64,000 bases of DNA. It comes from Trichuris trichiura. Lineage: Eukaryota; Nematoda; Enoplea; Trichinellida; Trichuridae. Position 1 is the stretch's first letter, and the number at the start of each line of letters is the position of its first letter. The position numbers were made by a program, and so were the translations under genes. The stretch covers positions 372,001 through 436,000 of the forward strand of contig JBAJFE010000010.1 of NCBI GenBank assembly GCA_037903355.1, in the 5' to 3' direction. The notes under the pieces were generated by a model. That model saw only the letters and a program-made list of their open reading frames with translations, searched no databases and was not told the origin of the DNA. Shown in pieces: positions 1 through 11,138 of the stretch.

Positions 1-722
1 GTTTGATTGCTTGCGCTCCAAGTATGTTAAAATCGAACAGAAATATTCCATAACGATATCTCCTGAGGACAACAGCTGTAATATTTATACTCATTATAAT
101 CGTTGAACAAGGATTATGGGCGACTCGGAAACGTACGAAAAAAGTTGTACTTTACTGTCTTTAACTATTTGTTCTTGCATTCACTGGTAGGACGTTTTTA
201 CAGTCTAATTACAGATAGCATGGACAACAGGAAAAGTTGTGACTGAAGAACAGCGTGAAAATTCCCGTCGTCCTTATTCGACATTCAGTGGTTGCTAAAA
301 TTGTAATTGGATTCTCGCAGCTTCTAATGATGCCATTACGAATTGAAATGCACGTTTGACCTTTGTAAGGTAATTCTGTTGACTTCAAATCTGACTACGT
401 TCAGTAAAAGCTTTTTCGCAGTCCAAATAGGTTTGTTTTTGACTGACCTACGTACTGCTCTCGAAAAATTATACAGTTTAAGACTGTACCTTTCCTGATG
501 AAGAAATTTTAAAATATTTGTTCATAAATAGCTAATGCCTCGGCTCTATGATCCCACGGCGGTGCCGGAAGTGTCAGGCGGCTAGTTCATAGCGTAATCT
601 GTCACTCTGCAGCGTCATAACAGGTTATTAGCCGCACAACGGGAGGGACATTGTCGGCAGGTTTAGTGAACACGTGCTGAGTTGTTGGCGTCGCCAGCAC
701 AATGGAGCATCAGGGACACATT
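1..722. other. Left-end stretch without a recognised gene
   Basis: I see no convincing coding exon, RNA gene or bounded repeat here. The short open frames overlap one another on both strands and match no family I know. It runs into the tandem repeats that start at about 723. Confidence 0.4.
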
Positions 723-864
723 CAGTGACTCGGTTATCGGTGTAACGGATTAGCGCCGAAGAATTCTGCTAAACTGCATTGTAGTAGGCTCACGCAGTGA
801 CCCGGTTATCGGTGTAACGGATTAGCGCCGATATATTTTGCTACAGTGCAATGTAATAGCGTCT
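723..864. repeat. 71-bp direct tandem duplication
   Basis: Two adjacent units start at 723 and 794, offset 71 bp. Both begin CAGTGAC, C or T, CGG and share the block TTATCGGTGTAACGGATTAG followed by CGCCGA. The rest of each unit has diverged by substitutions. No gene is visible in it. Confidence 0.8.
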
Positions 865-1504
865 GTTTGTGTCACTGATGCGTTTAGTGACCTGTAGCAA
901 TCAGCGAAGGTGATGGAATTTAGCACCTGCGCATGCATTGAAGGTACGGGAAACACAATGGGGCGTGCAGGTGTTCAAGCTGAGACCTCGTCTAGCAATT
1001 CGAGAAAAACATCGGAGGTCAACTGTCGTAGGTCAACCGAGCTTCGGCGTGCCTTGGTAGACAGGGTAAATCTCATTTTGCGTTAAGTCTGTCCCGGATC
1101 TAGTGGCCACTTCCCATCGACAAGTGAAGGCAGCGTAAATGTGGCACGAAGAAGGCGCAATATTCGTAGGGGCATCGACTGGCTGCAGGAGATAGTGCCA
1201 GACGAAAAGGCGGCTGTGCTTTCCCTGCGCGGCAAGGGACTGCTGCACAGCCAGGGCTCCTTCGGTTGCACCCACCCTGACAGGACGAGCCGCCAGCGCC
1301 ACAGCCGTTGTCACAGTCAACGGTATGTCGAGCGTTAACGTTTACTTCCTCTGACGCCTTCTGCCTGATTAGGTACACCCCAGTGAACCCGTCGGATGCG
1401 CCTATAGCGAAATTGACGCGTCGCCTTCATCAGGCTGAGCGCCTGCGTTAGCAGTACGTATGCTTTTTCCCTTTTTGCGTTAGTCAATGCTCGCTTGTTC
1501 AGTG
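865..1504. other. Stretch without a supported gene
   Basis: Open frames overlap on both strands around 1033-1378. None resembles a known protein and none has convincing splice context, so I assign no gene. Confidence 0.35.
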
Positions 1505-2070
1505 ATCGCTAAATAACGTTACTTTGCGCTATGCTTCTTGTCGTTTGCGCCACGGTCAAAACTGCATAACCCAACAGCAGCAACGAACACGCGTTATGTT
1601 AAGGTTTAGGCTTAGGCTAGGGCAGAGCACGATGGCCGGCGTCGTTATAGCTCGCACTTGGAAACAATTGCCTGAACGGGCAACTGTTTCCAGGTGTGCA
1701 GCTTTCTTTCGCTAATACGCATCGCGCATGATCGCTAAATAACGTTACTTTGCGCCATGCTTCTTGTCGTTTGCGCCACGGTCAAAACTGCATAACCCAA
1801 AAGCAGCCACGAACACGGGTTGTGCTTAGGTTTAGGCTTAGGCTAGGGCAGAGCACGATGGCCGGCACAATCATAGCTGGCACTTGGAAACAATTGCCAA
1901 ACGGGCGAAACTGCATAACCCAAAAGTAGCCACGAACACGGGTTGTGTTAAGGTTTAGGCTTAGGCTAGGGCAGAGCACGATGGCCGGCACAGTCATAGC
2001 TGGCACTTGGAAACAATTGCCAGAACGGGCAACTGTTTCCAGGTGTTCATCGGTCTTTTGCTAATACGCG
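1505..2070. repeat. Tandem array carrying telomere-like TTAGGC units
   Basis: Three related units occur. ATCGCTAAATAACGTTACTT starts at 1505 and again at 1731 (226-bp offset). The shared AAACTGCATAACCCAA block recurs at 1558, 1784 and 1908, so the third unit is shortened. Each unit contains GGTTTAGGCTTAGGCTAGGG, which holds two copies of the nematode telomere hexamer TTAGGC, followed by GCAGAGCACGATGGCCGGC. The minus-strand 74-residue frame across it is only the repeat translated twice. This is interstitial or subtelomere-derived satellite-like DNA by inference. Confidence 0.8.
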
Positions 2071-2534
2071 TCGTTCGCATCAGTGCGCAGTGAACAATGC
2101 CTTAGGTCACCAATTGTTTGGGTGACGCAATAATCCCCACTTGACCTCCTTTGATGTTGCCGCCATCTACTTCCGGCGCCGCCGTGGGAACAAAGACCCA
2201 ATGCCTCTGCTCAATGACTACTGGAATTAGAGACACCATACCTAACAGGATTATTAACTGATATGCTGCCCAGAAAATGTAAAGACCGTTCAGTAGCGTT
2301 GCCAATATCGTTTCTCTGAAGATGGGAATTAATGTTTCACAGAACGCTTCAGCTCACCCGTCCAGGTTTGCACTTTTCCGTGCTAATAAACGCTCTTCAT
2401 CTGTAGCGGACAGAGTACGAGATACTCCGACACGGTTACGGGGTGTTATAATTTCAGTGCGCATAACAACTGAATGGCCTTTTTTTACCCCCTTACTGAA
2501 AGTTATCAACTACCGAATAATGGAATAAACTTAC
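2071..2534. other. Spacer, possibly containing a 3' exon of the S1-like gene
   Basis: No confident gene. The minus-strand S1-like gene at 2535-3510 ends either at an in-frame stop near 2493 or at the GTAAGT donor at 2534. If the donor is used, its last exon should lie in this spacer, but I could not identify it. Confidence 0.35.
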
Positions 2535-3510
2535 GGGTGATGGTTTGCAATCTTGATGTGGCTTTTCTTCAGAGCTGCCTGATGATTTTTTCGAAGAAGA
2601 TGGTTTCTGGCTCAAGCCGAGCTCAATGAATCTGAATGCATTTGCTGGGCTTTTGTCGAGCACCGTTGCGACATGCCCGTAGAAATGGAGAGACTGCTTT
2701 TGGAATGAGAACGCCTCTCTGGTGATCAGTTCAGACAAATAAATACCAAATTGATATGCTCTTCCGCCGACCAGGCAAACCAATGGTCCTCCGAGTGACT
2801 TAAAATAGGAAACATCGTAAAAAGTATTATAATTAGACTGTACTTTTTCTGTTTCAGATCTGTCGTGAGTACTGCATATTCCTTTTGTTTTAGCCAATTC
2901 TGGGAAATGGCCAAAATTGCATACAGAACCAGGTACCATTCTTACAAGTTCCTCATCCAAGCGTTTCTTATGATAAGTAGAAACGAAGCACTTGGATGTG
3001 TCTCCCGGAATAGCATATACAGCTTTCACGCATACTGGGGAAACTTCTTTATTGAAGACGAATGGTTTCCTCAAAGTGACTAGGGCAATGCCGTTCCAAA
3101 TGTTTTCATTTACTGCATTGTATGGCATGATTCGGATGCCTTTCGGTTCTCCACTTTGGCCGCGGTTTCCGAATAGACGAAGTCGATCTAAACCGGCGAA
3201 CACTTTGTAACTACTGGGTGTTCCCCACCGTTTTCGTAGTACACTACAAATGAACAAAGTGAGATAAATCGTTGGAAGTGAAATAATCTTACTGGCGGAA
3301 ACAACTTCCAGCTGTCAATATCAATCTTGAAGAATTTTTATGTCTGCCGTTGAAATCGTTTTCAGGAATGATGCTTCCCAGGCATTTGAAACTTCCAAAT
3401 TTGCCTCTTATAGCCACTGTCCATGGAAGAACCTCTGATTTGCTGTCCAGGTAAGCTTGGATTGATTGTCCTCCATATTTGGCTGGTTCACCACATTGGC
3501 TTGTGACTTC
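2535..3510 (-). CDS. Secreted-type S1 (trypsin-fold) peptidase homologue, catalytically dead, copy 1
   Basis: Three exons are seen: 3293-3510, 2844-3243 and 2535-2798, separated by 49- and 45-bp GT-AG introns and in phase throughout. The fold is chymotrypsin-like: an LPWTVAI start, a conserved LTAxxCF block, xxIALVTL, then LGGPLVC and YQFGIYL. All three catalytic positions are replaced: LTAAHC reads LTAGSC (His to Ser, codon at 3304-3306), NDIAL reads NGIAL (Asp to Gly), and DSGGP reads SLGGP (Ser to Leu, codon 2793-2795). The frame is otherwise intact, so this looks like a maintained pseudoenzyme rather than a dead gene. The signal-peptide exon upstream of 3510 was not found. The tail is Ser/Lys-rich; the frame could stop near 2493 or splice at a GTAAGT donor at 2534. 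Its binding function is unknown. Confidence 0.8.
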
Positions 3511-4539
3511 CTATGGCACAGGAATAACTCTTTACTCTACACATCTGAAGGAAGCGACTTCATCTTACTTGTTGGAGCGAATAAAGGCATAATAGCCAAA
3601 GGCATGTTGCCCAATGATGAAGTATAGACATTCTGGGCGTTCAGTGCTTCTGGAGATCTGTTCGCCCTTTTTATAGGAATGGAATTGCCAGCTCTTTGTT
3701 TGCATATGGCATATTTGTTTTTCGTTATCTTCATGCTGCCTACTAGGATTTATCTAAAGATGGGAGGTTTGAATTTATTTTGTCATTGTCAAACTCCAGA
3801 GCGTGGTTATGTAACCGCGCAGTTTTATGCTGGCATTTTACAAAACGCAATTTATTGTTTGAACAGGCTTTTTCAGACTACTCATCCAGTTAGATACATG
3901 TCGTTTGCGCGCAGCCCTTTCGTTACTGTACTGTGCTACTGAGTGCTCTTTTCTAAATTCAGATTGACGATAGTCTTCTTCCTAATTAATTATCTCAGTG
4001 GCTGTTCTGTCAACTTTGCAGCAGTTCCCTGATGCTCTGAATGCCAAATCGTACTACTTTTCAGTTGTGTGGTCTTTGTAAATTGCCTTCATTTTCTTTC
4101 CTTCACGATGAGATTTTCATTTTTACTTGTTTGCATGTTTTCACTTTTCGTGTCTGTCAAGACAACTTTTTTCTCTGACTGTTAACATTTCAGCATACTT
4201 TTCAATCGCTGCTGCATGATAGCTTCTATTGCTTTTGTATATAACTTTTTGCTATTTATTACTAGTTGGTCCCAGCTGTTATAGCAAATTTCTTTACCAT
4301 TTTCTGGTTGCCTTGCACTCGCATAACATATATTTTACCAGCCGCGATTATTTTGCTAGCTTTCCTCTGGCAGAAGTCCTGCTTTAATCATTTCATTCAG
4401 TCCAAATGATTAGAAGTAACGTGAGAGATTATTCATCCCTTAGCTGTGGTTTCGTGGAAAAACTTGAATGATTAGTGCAAGGTTTCCATCCTTCAGAAAT
4501 AAGCCAATGTTTCTTGTCTTTTCATATTTGGATTGTTTG
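3511..4539. other. Upstream region of the S1-like gene, no supported exon
   Basis: The first (signal peptide) exon and promoter of the minus-strand S1-like gene should lie here. A 65-residue minus frame at 3537-3734 lacks a convincing hydrophobic signal and matches nothing I know. The sequence is AT-rich and otherwise featureless. Confidence 0.35.
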
Positions 4540-4765
4540 TACGGAGTTTATCCCGTTGAAAAATACAAAACATTTTAATGGCAAGCCGTAGCTTTTTAGA
4601 CGGGCGTTGCCCGTCCTCGGCGGTACTAAAAATTCTAAAGATTTGTAGTACCGCTGAGCACAGGTCACGCATGGCATGAAAGCTACGGTCTACCATTAAA
4701 CCTTTTTGTATTTTTCACTGGGACAAGTTCTGTACAAACAATCCAAACATGAAAACCTATTGTCC
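4540..4765. repeat. Foldback element with hammerhead-like arms, degenerate copy
   Basis: A long imperfect palindrome. The left half holds a TTTGTACGGAG block, GTCCCGTTG-like sequence and CCGTAGCTTT; the right half mirrors these with GAAAGCTACGG and GGGACAAG. It belongs to the same family as 5465-5700, 40480-40750 and 45735-46000. Both hammerhead-like arms are mutated here (for example CCGAGGA for CTGANGA). There is no coding capacity. Confidence 0.7.
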
Positions 4766-5464
4766 CAAAAAAATATGTTCAAAAATGTTTCTAGTCTGGC
4801 TAAATAATACTTAACTGCGGAGCTGACAGGCCATATACAATTGTTGGTGCACAGTGTTCTCCTTTGTCAAAACTTCCGTACAGAAGAGACTTGCGAGTAA
4901 GGGTTCGACATTACGAACACTTCAAATCCTTATTAGTGATTCTTCTATGGTGGTTGTTTCCAGCTGGTCTCTCAGTACCTTCAAACCAGGAAGCATTTTT
5001 TTCCTGCAAGACGTTACTCGATCTTCTTGCGCTCAGATTTTAATAATGCAGATGGATGATGGAGCACACAGCGTCCCGCCTTCAGTTTCTGTTTGTTGCA
5101 AATTACTTAACCCCATTACTTGCATCACAAAAACAAAAGCACTGGAGTCAAAGTCCAGCTTGGCTTGAAAGCTGAATACATTACTACAATTTCGGCATGT
5201 GATGAAAGGGGTTACTCCAGTAAAAAGTAACGACGTCACTATCTATAATCTAGAGAAAAGCAGTCGGCTAATCTGCGTGAAACCAGGTGACCAGAATATC
5301 AATAAGACTGGTAATGCATACTAATTGCATCAGGTTAGGCGCTTAGAAAATTACTGTCAGTGCGATTTCTGCTTCTTCTGATATTTGTATGTTTGTGCCC
5401 ATGAAAACTTTGACCAACAGCATGGATACTAGCAATTAAAGCTGAGAATAGTTCATTTTGAAGA
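4766..5464. other. Spacer between two foldback copies
   Basis: Open frames of 104 (+) and 68 (-) residues overlap at 4854-5239. I could not assign either to a family. The minus frame has a few splice-like signals, but too weak for a gene call. Confidence 0.3.
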
Positions 5465-5700
5465 TGCAGCTTCTTGGTACGGGACTGTAGGTTTTCATGT
5501 TAATCTGTTTCTTTTTACATAATGTATGTTCCGTAAAAAATACGATAAACTTTTATTCTCCATAGCTTTCGGGCCGCGCGTGACCCGTCCTCAGCGATGT
5601 AACGAGTCACGCGCGGCCTAAAAGCTACGGAGAATAGAAGTTTATTGTATCTTTAACAGAACACATTCCGTAAAAAGAAACATATCAACGAGAATAATTC
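5465..5700. repeat. Foldback element with hammerhead-like arm
   Basis: Outer blocks CTTCTTGGTACGGGAC and TTCCGTAAAAA flank a palindrome centred near 5600. The left arm (5565-5594, read on the minus strand) is CTGAGGA, a one-base spacer, GGGTC, loop, GGCCC, GAAAGC. The stem II strands pair, with one U-G pair. The right arm is decayed. Same family as the 40.5 and 45.8 kb copies. Confidence 0.75.
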
Positions 5701-6251
5701 ATTTTGCGAATAGAACTTTATAAAATCGATACAGCGAACGTTTGCAATTAGACGATTCAGTGCTTCACTACTGATTTCAGCAGAACTGGATACAGCAAAG
5801 TAGCAACACCATTCCAGAATAGAACCTACTTTAAAGGAATAGCACTTTCCGGTGATGTTTCATTAATTTTCATCCTAATCGTTGCTGTAACAGCTTTGAA
5901 GCACTGCCACTATTTGCTTATTAGGCAAACTTGGAATGTTTGGAAAAGTCGAGTTTTGAAACGAAAGCAGTGATTGAAATTTCAAAAGAATAAACAGCGG
6001 CTTTATTGACTTTACGGAAAATCATTCATATTTGCAGACACACGTTCAGAGCTTTTGATGCCCCATAGCTAACTCGTTACGTACAATGATTTTATATTTC
6101 TCCGCGTTGCTCAAGCTACTGACACTATTAATTGATAACACGTCGTCTCTGCAGCGAGTTTTTGTGACCTTCTCCAAGTAGTGTTTGTTCTCTCAACGAC
6201 AGACACGACAAAACTGAAAGAATTCTATTCTTACAGCTATGTGCGCATAGT
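5701..6251. other. Spacer, nothing assigned
   Basis: AT-rich sequence with no long open frame and no recognisable motif. It could hold small exons of the tentative minus-strand gene at 6252-6640, but I found none I can defend. Confidence 0.3.
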
Positions 6252-6640
6252 AAAACGGTAAGTTCTGTCCATTTTTGGTTGAGAAGTTAAACTGCATACG
6301 GCTTAAGAAGTACAGCTCTGCCTTAAACAACGCAGTTGCCCTTGGATTTTGTTGAACGCACTGGAAAGAAGTATCCTTGAAACACCGAAACAACTGCGAT
6401 CAAGTTAGGCATTCACTTTTACATAAAACATGTCCGCATACTCGTTAGGTTTTAATAGTTCATCATCCATTACCACAAAATGTAAGTCTATCGTGAAGTT
6501 TGGAATTGTCGAAACGTATACACACGTTGAAAATTTCATATTCGACAGAAATGATGACAAACTCTCTTCCGTTCCTGGGACGGCGAAGCAACCGATCACC
6601 TTCCTGTTCAGTCTGTTCAATGCGCAGAAGGCGAGGATGA
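6252..6640 (-). CDS. Tentative pair of exons of an unrecognised gene
   Basis: Two minus-strand open segments look spliceable: one ends FYVK just before a GTGAATG donor near 6420; the next begins after a CTTTCCAG acceptor near 6365 and ends at a GTAAGA donor near 6231-6236. Joined, they encode a stretch with NFTIDLHFVVMDDELLKPNE and then cysteine- and aromatic-rich sequence. I recognise no family. A plus-strand 84-residue frame overlaps the upper segment and could be the real one. Treat the boundaries as approximate. Confidence 0.2.
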
Positions 6641-6774
6641 AAACCTTCGTGCTGTTCTACTTCCATTTAACGAGTAGCAACTAATCATAATGACTTGCAC
6701 CTACTACGAAAAGGATGCGATTACTTGTTCTGTACGGGCATTTGCACATTCGTCATCATCACTACCGTTTAAAC

Positions 6775-7259
6775 CAGCCATTCTCAACCTTTTCTGCGCT
6801 AGGCCCCCCTTTGAAGGTGTCCTCAGGTGCCAGGCCCCCCTTTTCCTATTGGTCGATTAATTTTTGCGTTTTTTGTATAGGAGCCAATCAGCTTTCAACG
6901 GCAACCTCCTAGGACCAAGTTAATGCAATGATACAATGCGAATTTATAGTCGTCAAATCATTTGAAGAGAGCACTTGGGGTTCTTCGAAACTAACAATGA
7001 AACAACTTCGTCGAGTCGAGTGAGAATTTATGCCAATCCTCTATAAAGGGATGCTGCTAAGGGTTAACCAATCCTCTATAGAGGACTGGCATAAATTTTC
7101 ACCCTTCCGATCTACCTAACTACGCTTGTTCCAATAAGGCTTTTCAGCCCCCTTTGACGGCCTCCTGGCCCCCCCTCTGAAAAATTTTCGATTTCGGCCC
7201 CCCCCTGACACCCTCTCGGCCCCCCTTGGGGGCCCCAGGCCCCCCGTTGAGAATGGCTG
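6775..7259. mobile_element. Non-autonomous hAT-type MITE with 8-bp target duplication
   Basis: The element starts CAGCCATTCTCAAC and ends with the exact inverse GTTGAGAATGGCTG. It is flanked by a perfect 8-bp duplication GTTTAAAC at 6767-6774 and 7260-7267. Eight-base duplications and CAG-type ends with TTCTCAA are typical of hAT transposons. The 485-bp interior has C-rich tracts near both ends and an internal inverted repeat at about 7028-7108 built on ATTTATGCCA and CCTCTATA. There is no transposase frame, so it must have been mobilised in trans. Confidence 0.85.
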
Positions 7260-7267
7260 GTTTAAAC

Positions 7268-10200
7268 ATTTCCCATCCAGAACATGACGGCCTTGACCTG
7301 TGTAGAAATGCGCAATTCATTCATTTATACACGTAACAGTAATTTACATATTAATCTTAGTGCTTAGCATTTAGGGGTAAACACTTGTACACAGAATATT
7401 TACAAGGTGTGCAACTGGTGCGGCGAACTCTCCCGCAATTCAAGTTCGAACCCTATACTAAGCATTACAAAAACAAGGTCGAGAAGGAAACGAGCTGTTC
7501 CAAGAAAAAATGAAACCATTCCAGTAGGTATTGTACTTGCTTATCAAGACGAGGACATCGAGGTTATGTCTCCGTTAATTTCCTCCCAGTGCCAGTCAAC
7601 GTTTTGACAGCACTTTTATTATCTATGGTTCGAAAACAACTATGCTAGCTTTCGGTATTCACGTGATCTGAACATCAAAGGCGGCATTTAAAGATGGAAA
7701 GGATGGAAAAATATGGCTGTATGTAATACACGTTCTGACCCTTTTAGACTGGAAAACATTTTATTTATATCTTATGACTAGTTTTTATCCTGAGTCAGAT
7801 CAACGACTCCGACGCGCAGCGTCCTGTTGGTCGAATTAAGATGTCCACAAATTGCGCACAGAGAAGCCTTAATCTCTGTTCAGGCAGTCGTCGTGCCTGA
7901 TGGGCAGTGCTTTTCTTATTTTGCATAGCGAGTTCAGGTTTGCAAGGGCTGGCGAATAAAAAACGTTCAAACGGGACAGAAGACCAGTTCACAGCTAACA
8001 GGACAGAAATAGTCGACCCTAACTTGGAAGTTTATATGCCTTGTTTTGTTAGTTTGACGCAGCCTGGCGGGCTGCGAAGTCCGATGCAGTCTTAGAGTGA
8101 TGCTTTTTATTGGGCAGTGCCTCTGTGAACATCCTAAACGTTTGTGAGTGATCCATTAGTCTTAACAAACCGTTCTGTAAGACGGCCAGGGAACAACCCT
8201 TTTTGAAGCATTACTGCACGAAATGATTCATTCTATTTAAGATTTTGGCCAATTCAGCATTGTGATGAACCATTCGAGATTTCGACCCTGTCATAATTTG
8301 GGTTCGCTGAGGATATCGACCTGTTACCCAGCTCAATGTAACCAATGGGCTTTGCAGCTTTTCAGGCTTTTCCGATCGTGACTTAAGCTGTCTGAAGTAA
8401 GCGTGTTTTTTAAGATGCAGCAAATCACCCTTCAAAAAGATTACCACACTGTTTTTGCTGGAATCACTTTTTCTGGATTTTGAGACTCAGGACTTTGAAA
8501 TTCAGGATTTCGAAATACCTTCATAACAAGTAGCGGCAGTCATGATCCTGAAGGCTGAAGTGTTCTATAAGTAAATATCCTGAAACACTCAGTCCTGAAA
8601 GATTGAAATTCTGAGTGAACAAGCACGTAATTATAACTAGTTGCCTTGTGGCTATTTTACATTTATAGCAGCTAAATAAGGGATACATTTCATCTTAAAT
8701 GTATTCGAAGGAGAACCTGGGCTGACTTGACTTCAAACTACCGCTTGTCAGCTTTCATCACGCTTAGGCTAAGATTTCAGTTTCTCAGCGATGGTCACAT
8801 CAGCCTAGGCCCTGCTTCGAATACGTTTATTGTTAAAACGCACGCCTTAGTTAGCAAAAGCAAATTCAAAACTGCCACATGCAGATCACTCATAATGCTT
8901 TCTTGTTCGTTCAGTATTCTAATCCAGCCAATATTTAGACTCTCAGAATTATTACTCCAAACCTCTAACAAGTTATTAATGCTTATGTCGTATAAGTTGC
9001 TCCTACGTTTATAAGAACGCTGAAACTGTGGATTGTTAATACATCCCTCCAACTCAATCAGATGTCTTGCTCAAAATTCTTTTTCATGTTCTGCTCTTTG
9101 ACCGTCACGCTTACTCGAAAAAAACGTCGTAAGCCAACCAATAGCATCCAAGCCCCAAGAAACACCGCCACGACTAACAGCCATGTTTATATCGCGTTAT
9201 GTCAACATGGAACTTCAGGTATAGCACATTCAGCGTTACATCTATTCATTCTACAGCATGCTTCAGGACAGCGCAGCAGTTACTGCTTGTTGCTCTGTCT
9301 GCGTGCTTCATATATAACAGTTAGAAGGACCGTTTTGGTATACTTTGCGTAAATAATGGTTTAAATTTGTCGCTGACATTGTCTTGAACTTGTCATTCTT
9401 ATTTTCACGCCAACGCTGTTTAATGCGTAATTCGAAAGCGACTGTTGCTTAGGAACAAGTCATTATAGAGGCAAATACAAGGTTTACAAATGAATGTTAC
9501 TGCTTATAACTTGTAGGTGGCCTAAGAACCAAACTGCTTTAATTTATTAGAGAACACCTCCGCGTTAGTAATATGTCAAGCATCATCCATAAGGTGAACG
9601 CCTTTAAAAGAAAGGTTAGTGGATAAATGCTCTACCACAAAAAGCCTTGATAAATTGTCAACGAAACGGTCAGTTCATTGAGACAATCTGATCTTTAAAT
9701 GGAGACGGACCGTAGAAATGAATCGAAAATGGCGATACGACGTTCAATGTATCGCTGACGAGAGAACTGGGAATATTTTAAATTCTCTTCTTCCAAGCAA
9801 TAGAGAACAGGTTCTACTACCTAAATCAATTCAGGGTTTAGCTCTTTCCCCGGCAGAGAGACATGTGTAGATAAGAGCCACAAAATCTTTAAGCTACAAT
9901 CATTAGAACGGCAAGAGCCCTTCTTTTCCTATTGACGGTTTAATGTTCCTAGTAAGAAGACTTCAACTGCGTTATCACAATGTGAAATAGCTGGGAATAA
10001 TAGTGTTCCTAGTCTCTAGTTCTTGCGGAAGCCATACTGTTCTTGATGTACGCAACAGCTGATGAAAAGCGCTGTGCAACATTTTTTGTAACCTATGTGC
10101 TGCAGAAAAGTACAATACGACTTTTCTAGCCTTGCGGGTTGACCACTATTCAACCGGATCGCAAATAACCTTTACTAAAGTTGCAATCGCCTTTCGGGAC

Positions 10201-10364
10201 AAAATCTAAAGGACCTAACGCCAGCTTAACTACCGTTATTTATTCCGGCAATAATTTTACCATATCGTTATTTTAGATATACTAGAGCTCGCCATTTTAA
10301 AGTAATACTTTCGCTGCAGACCGTTCGTTACGTTGTGACGTTTTATTAAAAACACTTGCGAAAA
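7268..10364. other. Long gene-free stretch
   Basis: About 3 kb without a supported gene. Scattered frames of 62-96 residues on both strands (for example 8727-9014 and 9062-9352 on plus) show no family motif, no splice context and mutual overlap. A box-B-like GTTCGAACCC occurs near 7444, but no tRNA cloverleaf forms around it. I see nothing else that can be defended. Confidence 0.4.
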
Positions 10365-10420
10365 ACAGAACAGAGCTTTCGGAACCTCCAAGCCCCGTCT
10401 TCTTCAGCGTGATAGGCGAA
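10365..10420 (-). repeat. Isolated hammerhead-like arm of the foldback family
   Basis: Read on the minus strand, 10375-10407 is CTGAAGA, a spacer, a GC-rich stem, GGTTCC and GAAAGCTC, matching the arm of the foldback elements. No second arm is obvious nearby, so this is a truncated relic. Confidence 0.45.
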
Positions 10421-11138
10421 ATAGTAGCTCAGTAAGTAATCTGCAGTGGCCACAAAGAATAGTGCACATGCTTTCCTTGTTTCCGGATTCAGCTTCCGCG
10501 TGATATCACCTGTGTCGTTTCAGCAAACTTATGCTCATACCTGTTTCCTTTCAGTAACTTTTTCGCAAAGTAAGATCAGAGAACTTAGTTTGCGTCTTAG
10601 AACGACCACATTATGTTCTTCAATCTATCGACCACTGTCACTAAGTGGTTGAATTTTGCTTCAAAGAATGCGGTTATTTTAAGTTGGAAAAACAATCGAA
10701 CATTGCTTATAGAGCAAACTTCGACAACCAGAAGGACGTGCACATTGCTGCCAGTTGACTTTCTGACGACAATCAGCTCTACGTTAATAGCGGGTGATGT
10801 TTCAGAATCTTAACAACCGTTCCACTAATAGTTTCACACATACCGGTACTTTCGTTATGTTAATCATTGCTTGACCTTATTACCTATAAATGCATTCCTT
10901 ACTGAGGTTACTGCTTTTATGTTAACTGCCTGGCGTTTGCTCTCTGGAGCATTGCTGGAAAAATTTTAACAGTTCTGGATTGCTGCTGCCCAAATATGTC
11001 ATGGCGCATAATTGATTAGGAAATGCATATAAGAAGTCTATAAAGATCCGAGGGGGCTCATGGCACACGGGCATAACGGGAGACGCCCGCTTTACTAGTT
11101 TAAACGAGGTTGATAGTTACAGAACCGATTGATGGAAG
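10421..11138. other. Spacer downstream of the second S1-like gene
   Basis: Nothing recognisable. Two plus-strand frames of 66-68 residues (10446-10813) overlap and match no known family. The 3' UTR of the minus-strand gene at 11139-12115 should lie at its right edge. Confidence 0.35.

Noticed and set aside
1782..2006. 74-residue minus-strand frame with internal repeat
   Set aside because: The duplication reflects the tandem DNA repeat, not a repeat protein.
7395..7460. tRNA-like box B (GTTCGAACCC)
   Set aside because: The surrounding sequence forms a 5-bp stem with a 9-nt loop, and the T-stem does not pair, so no valid cloverleaf.
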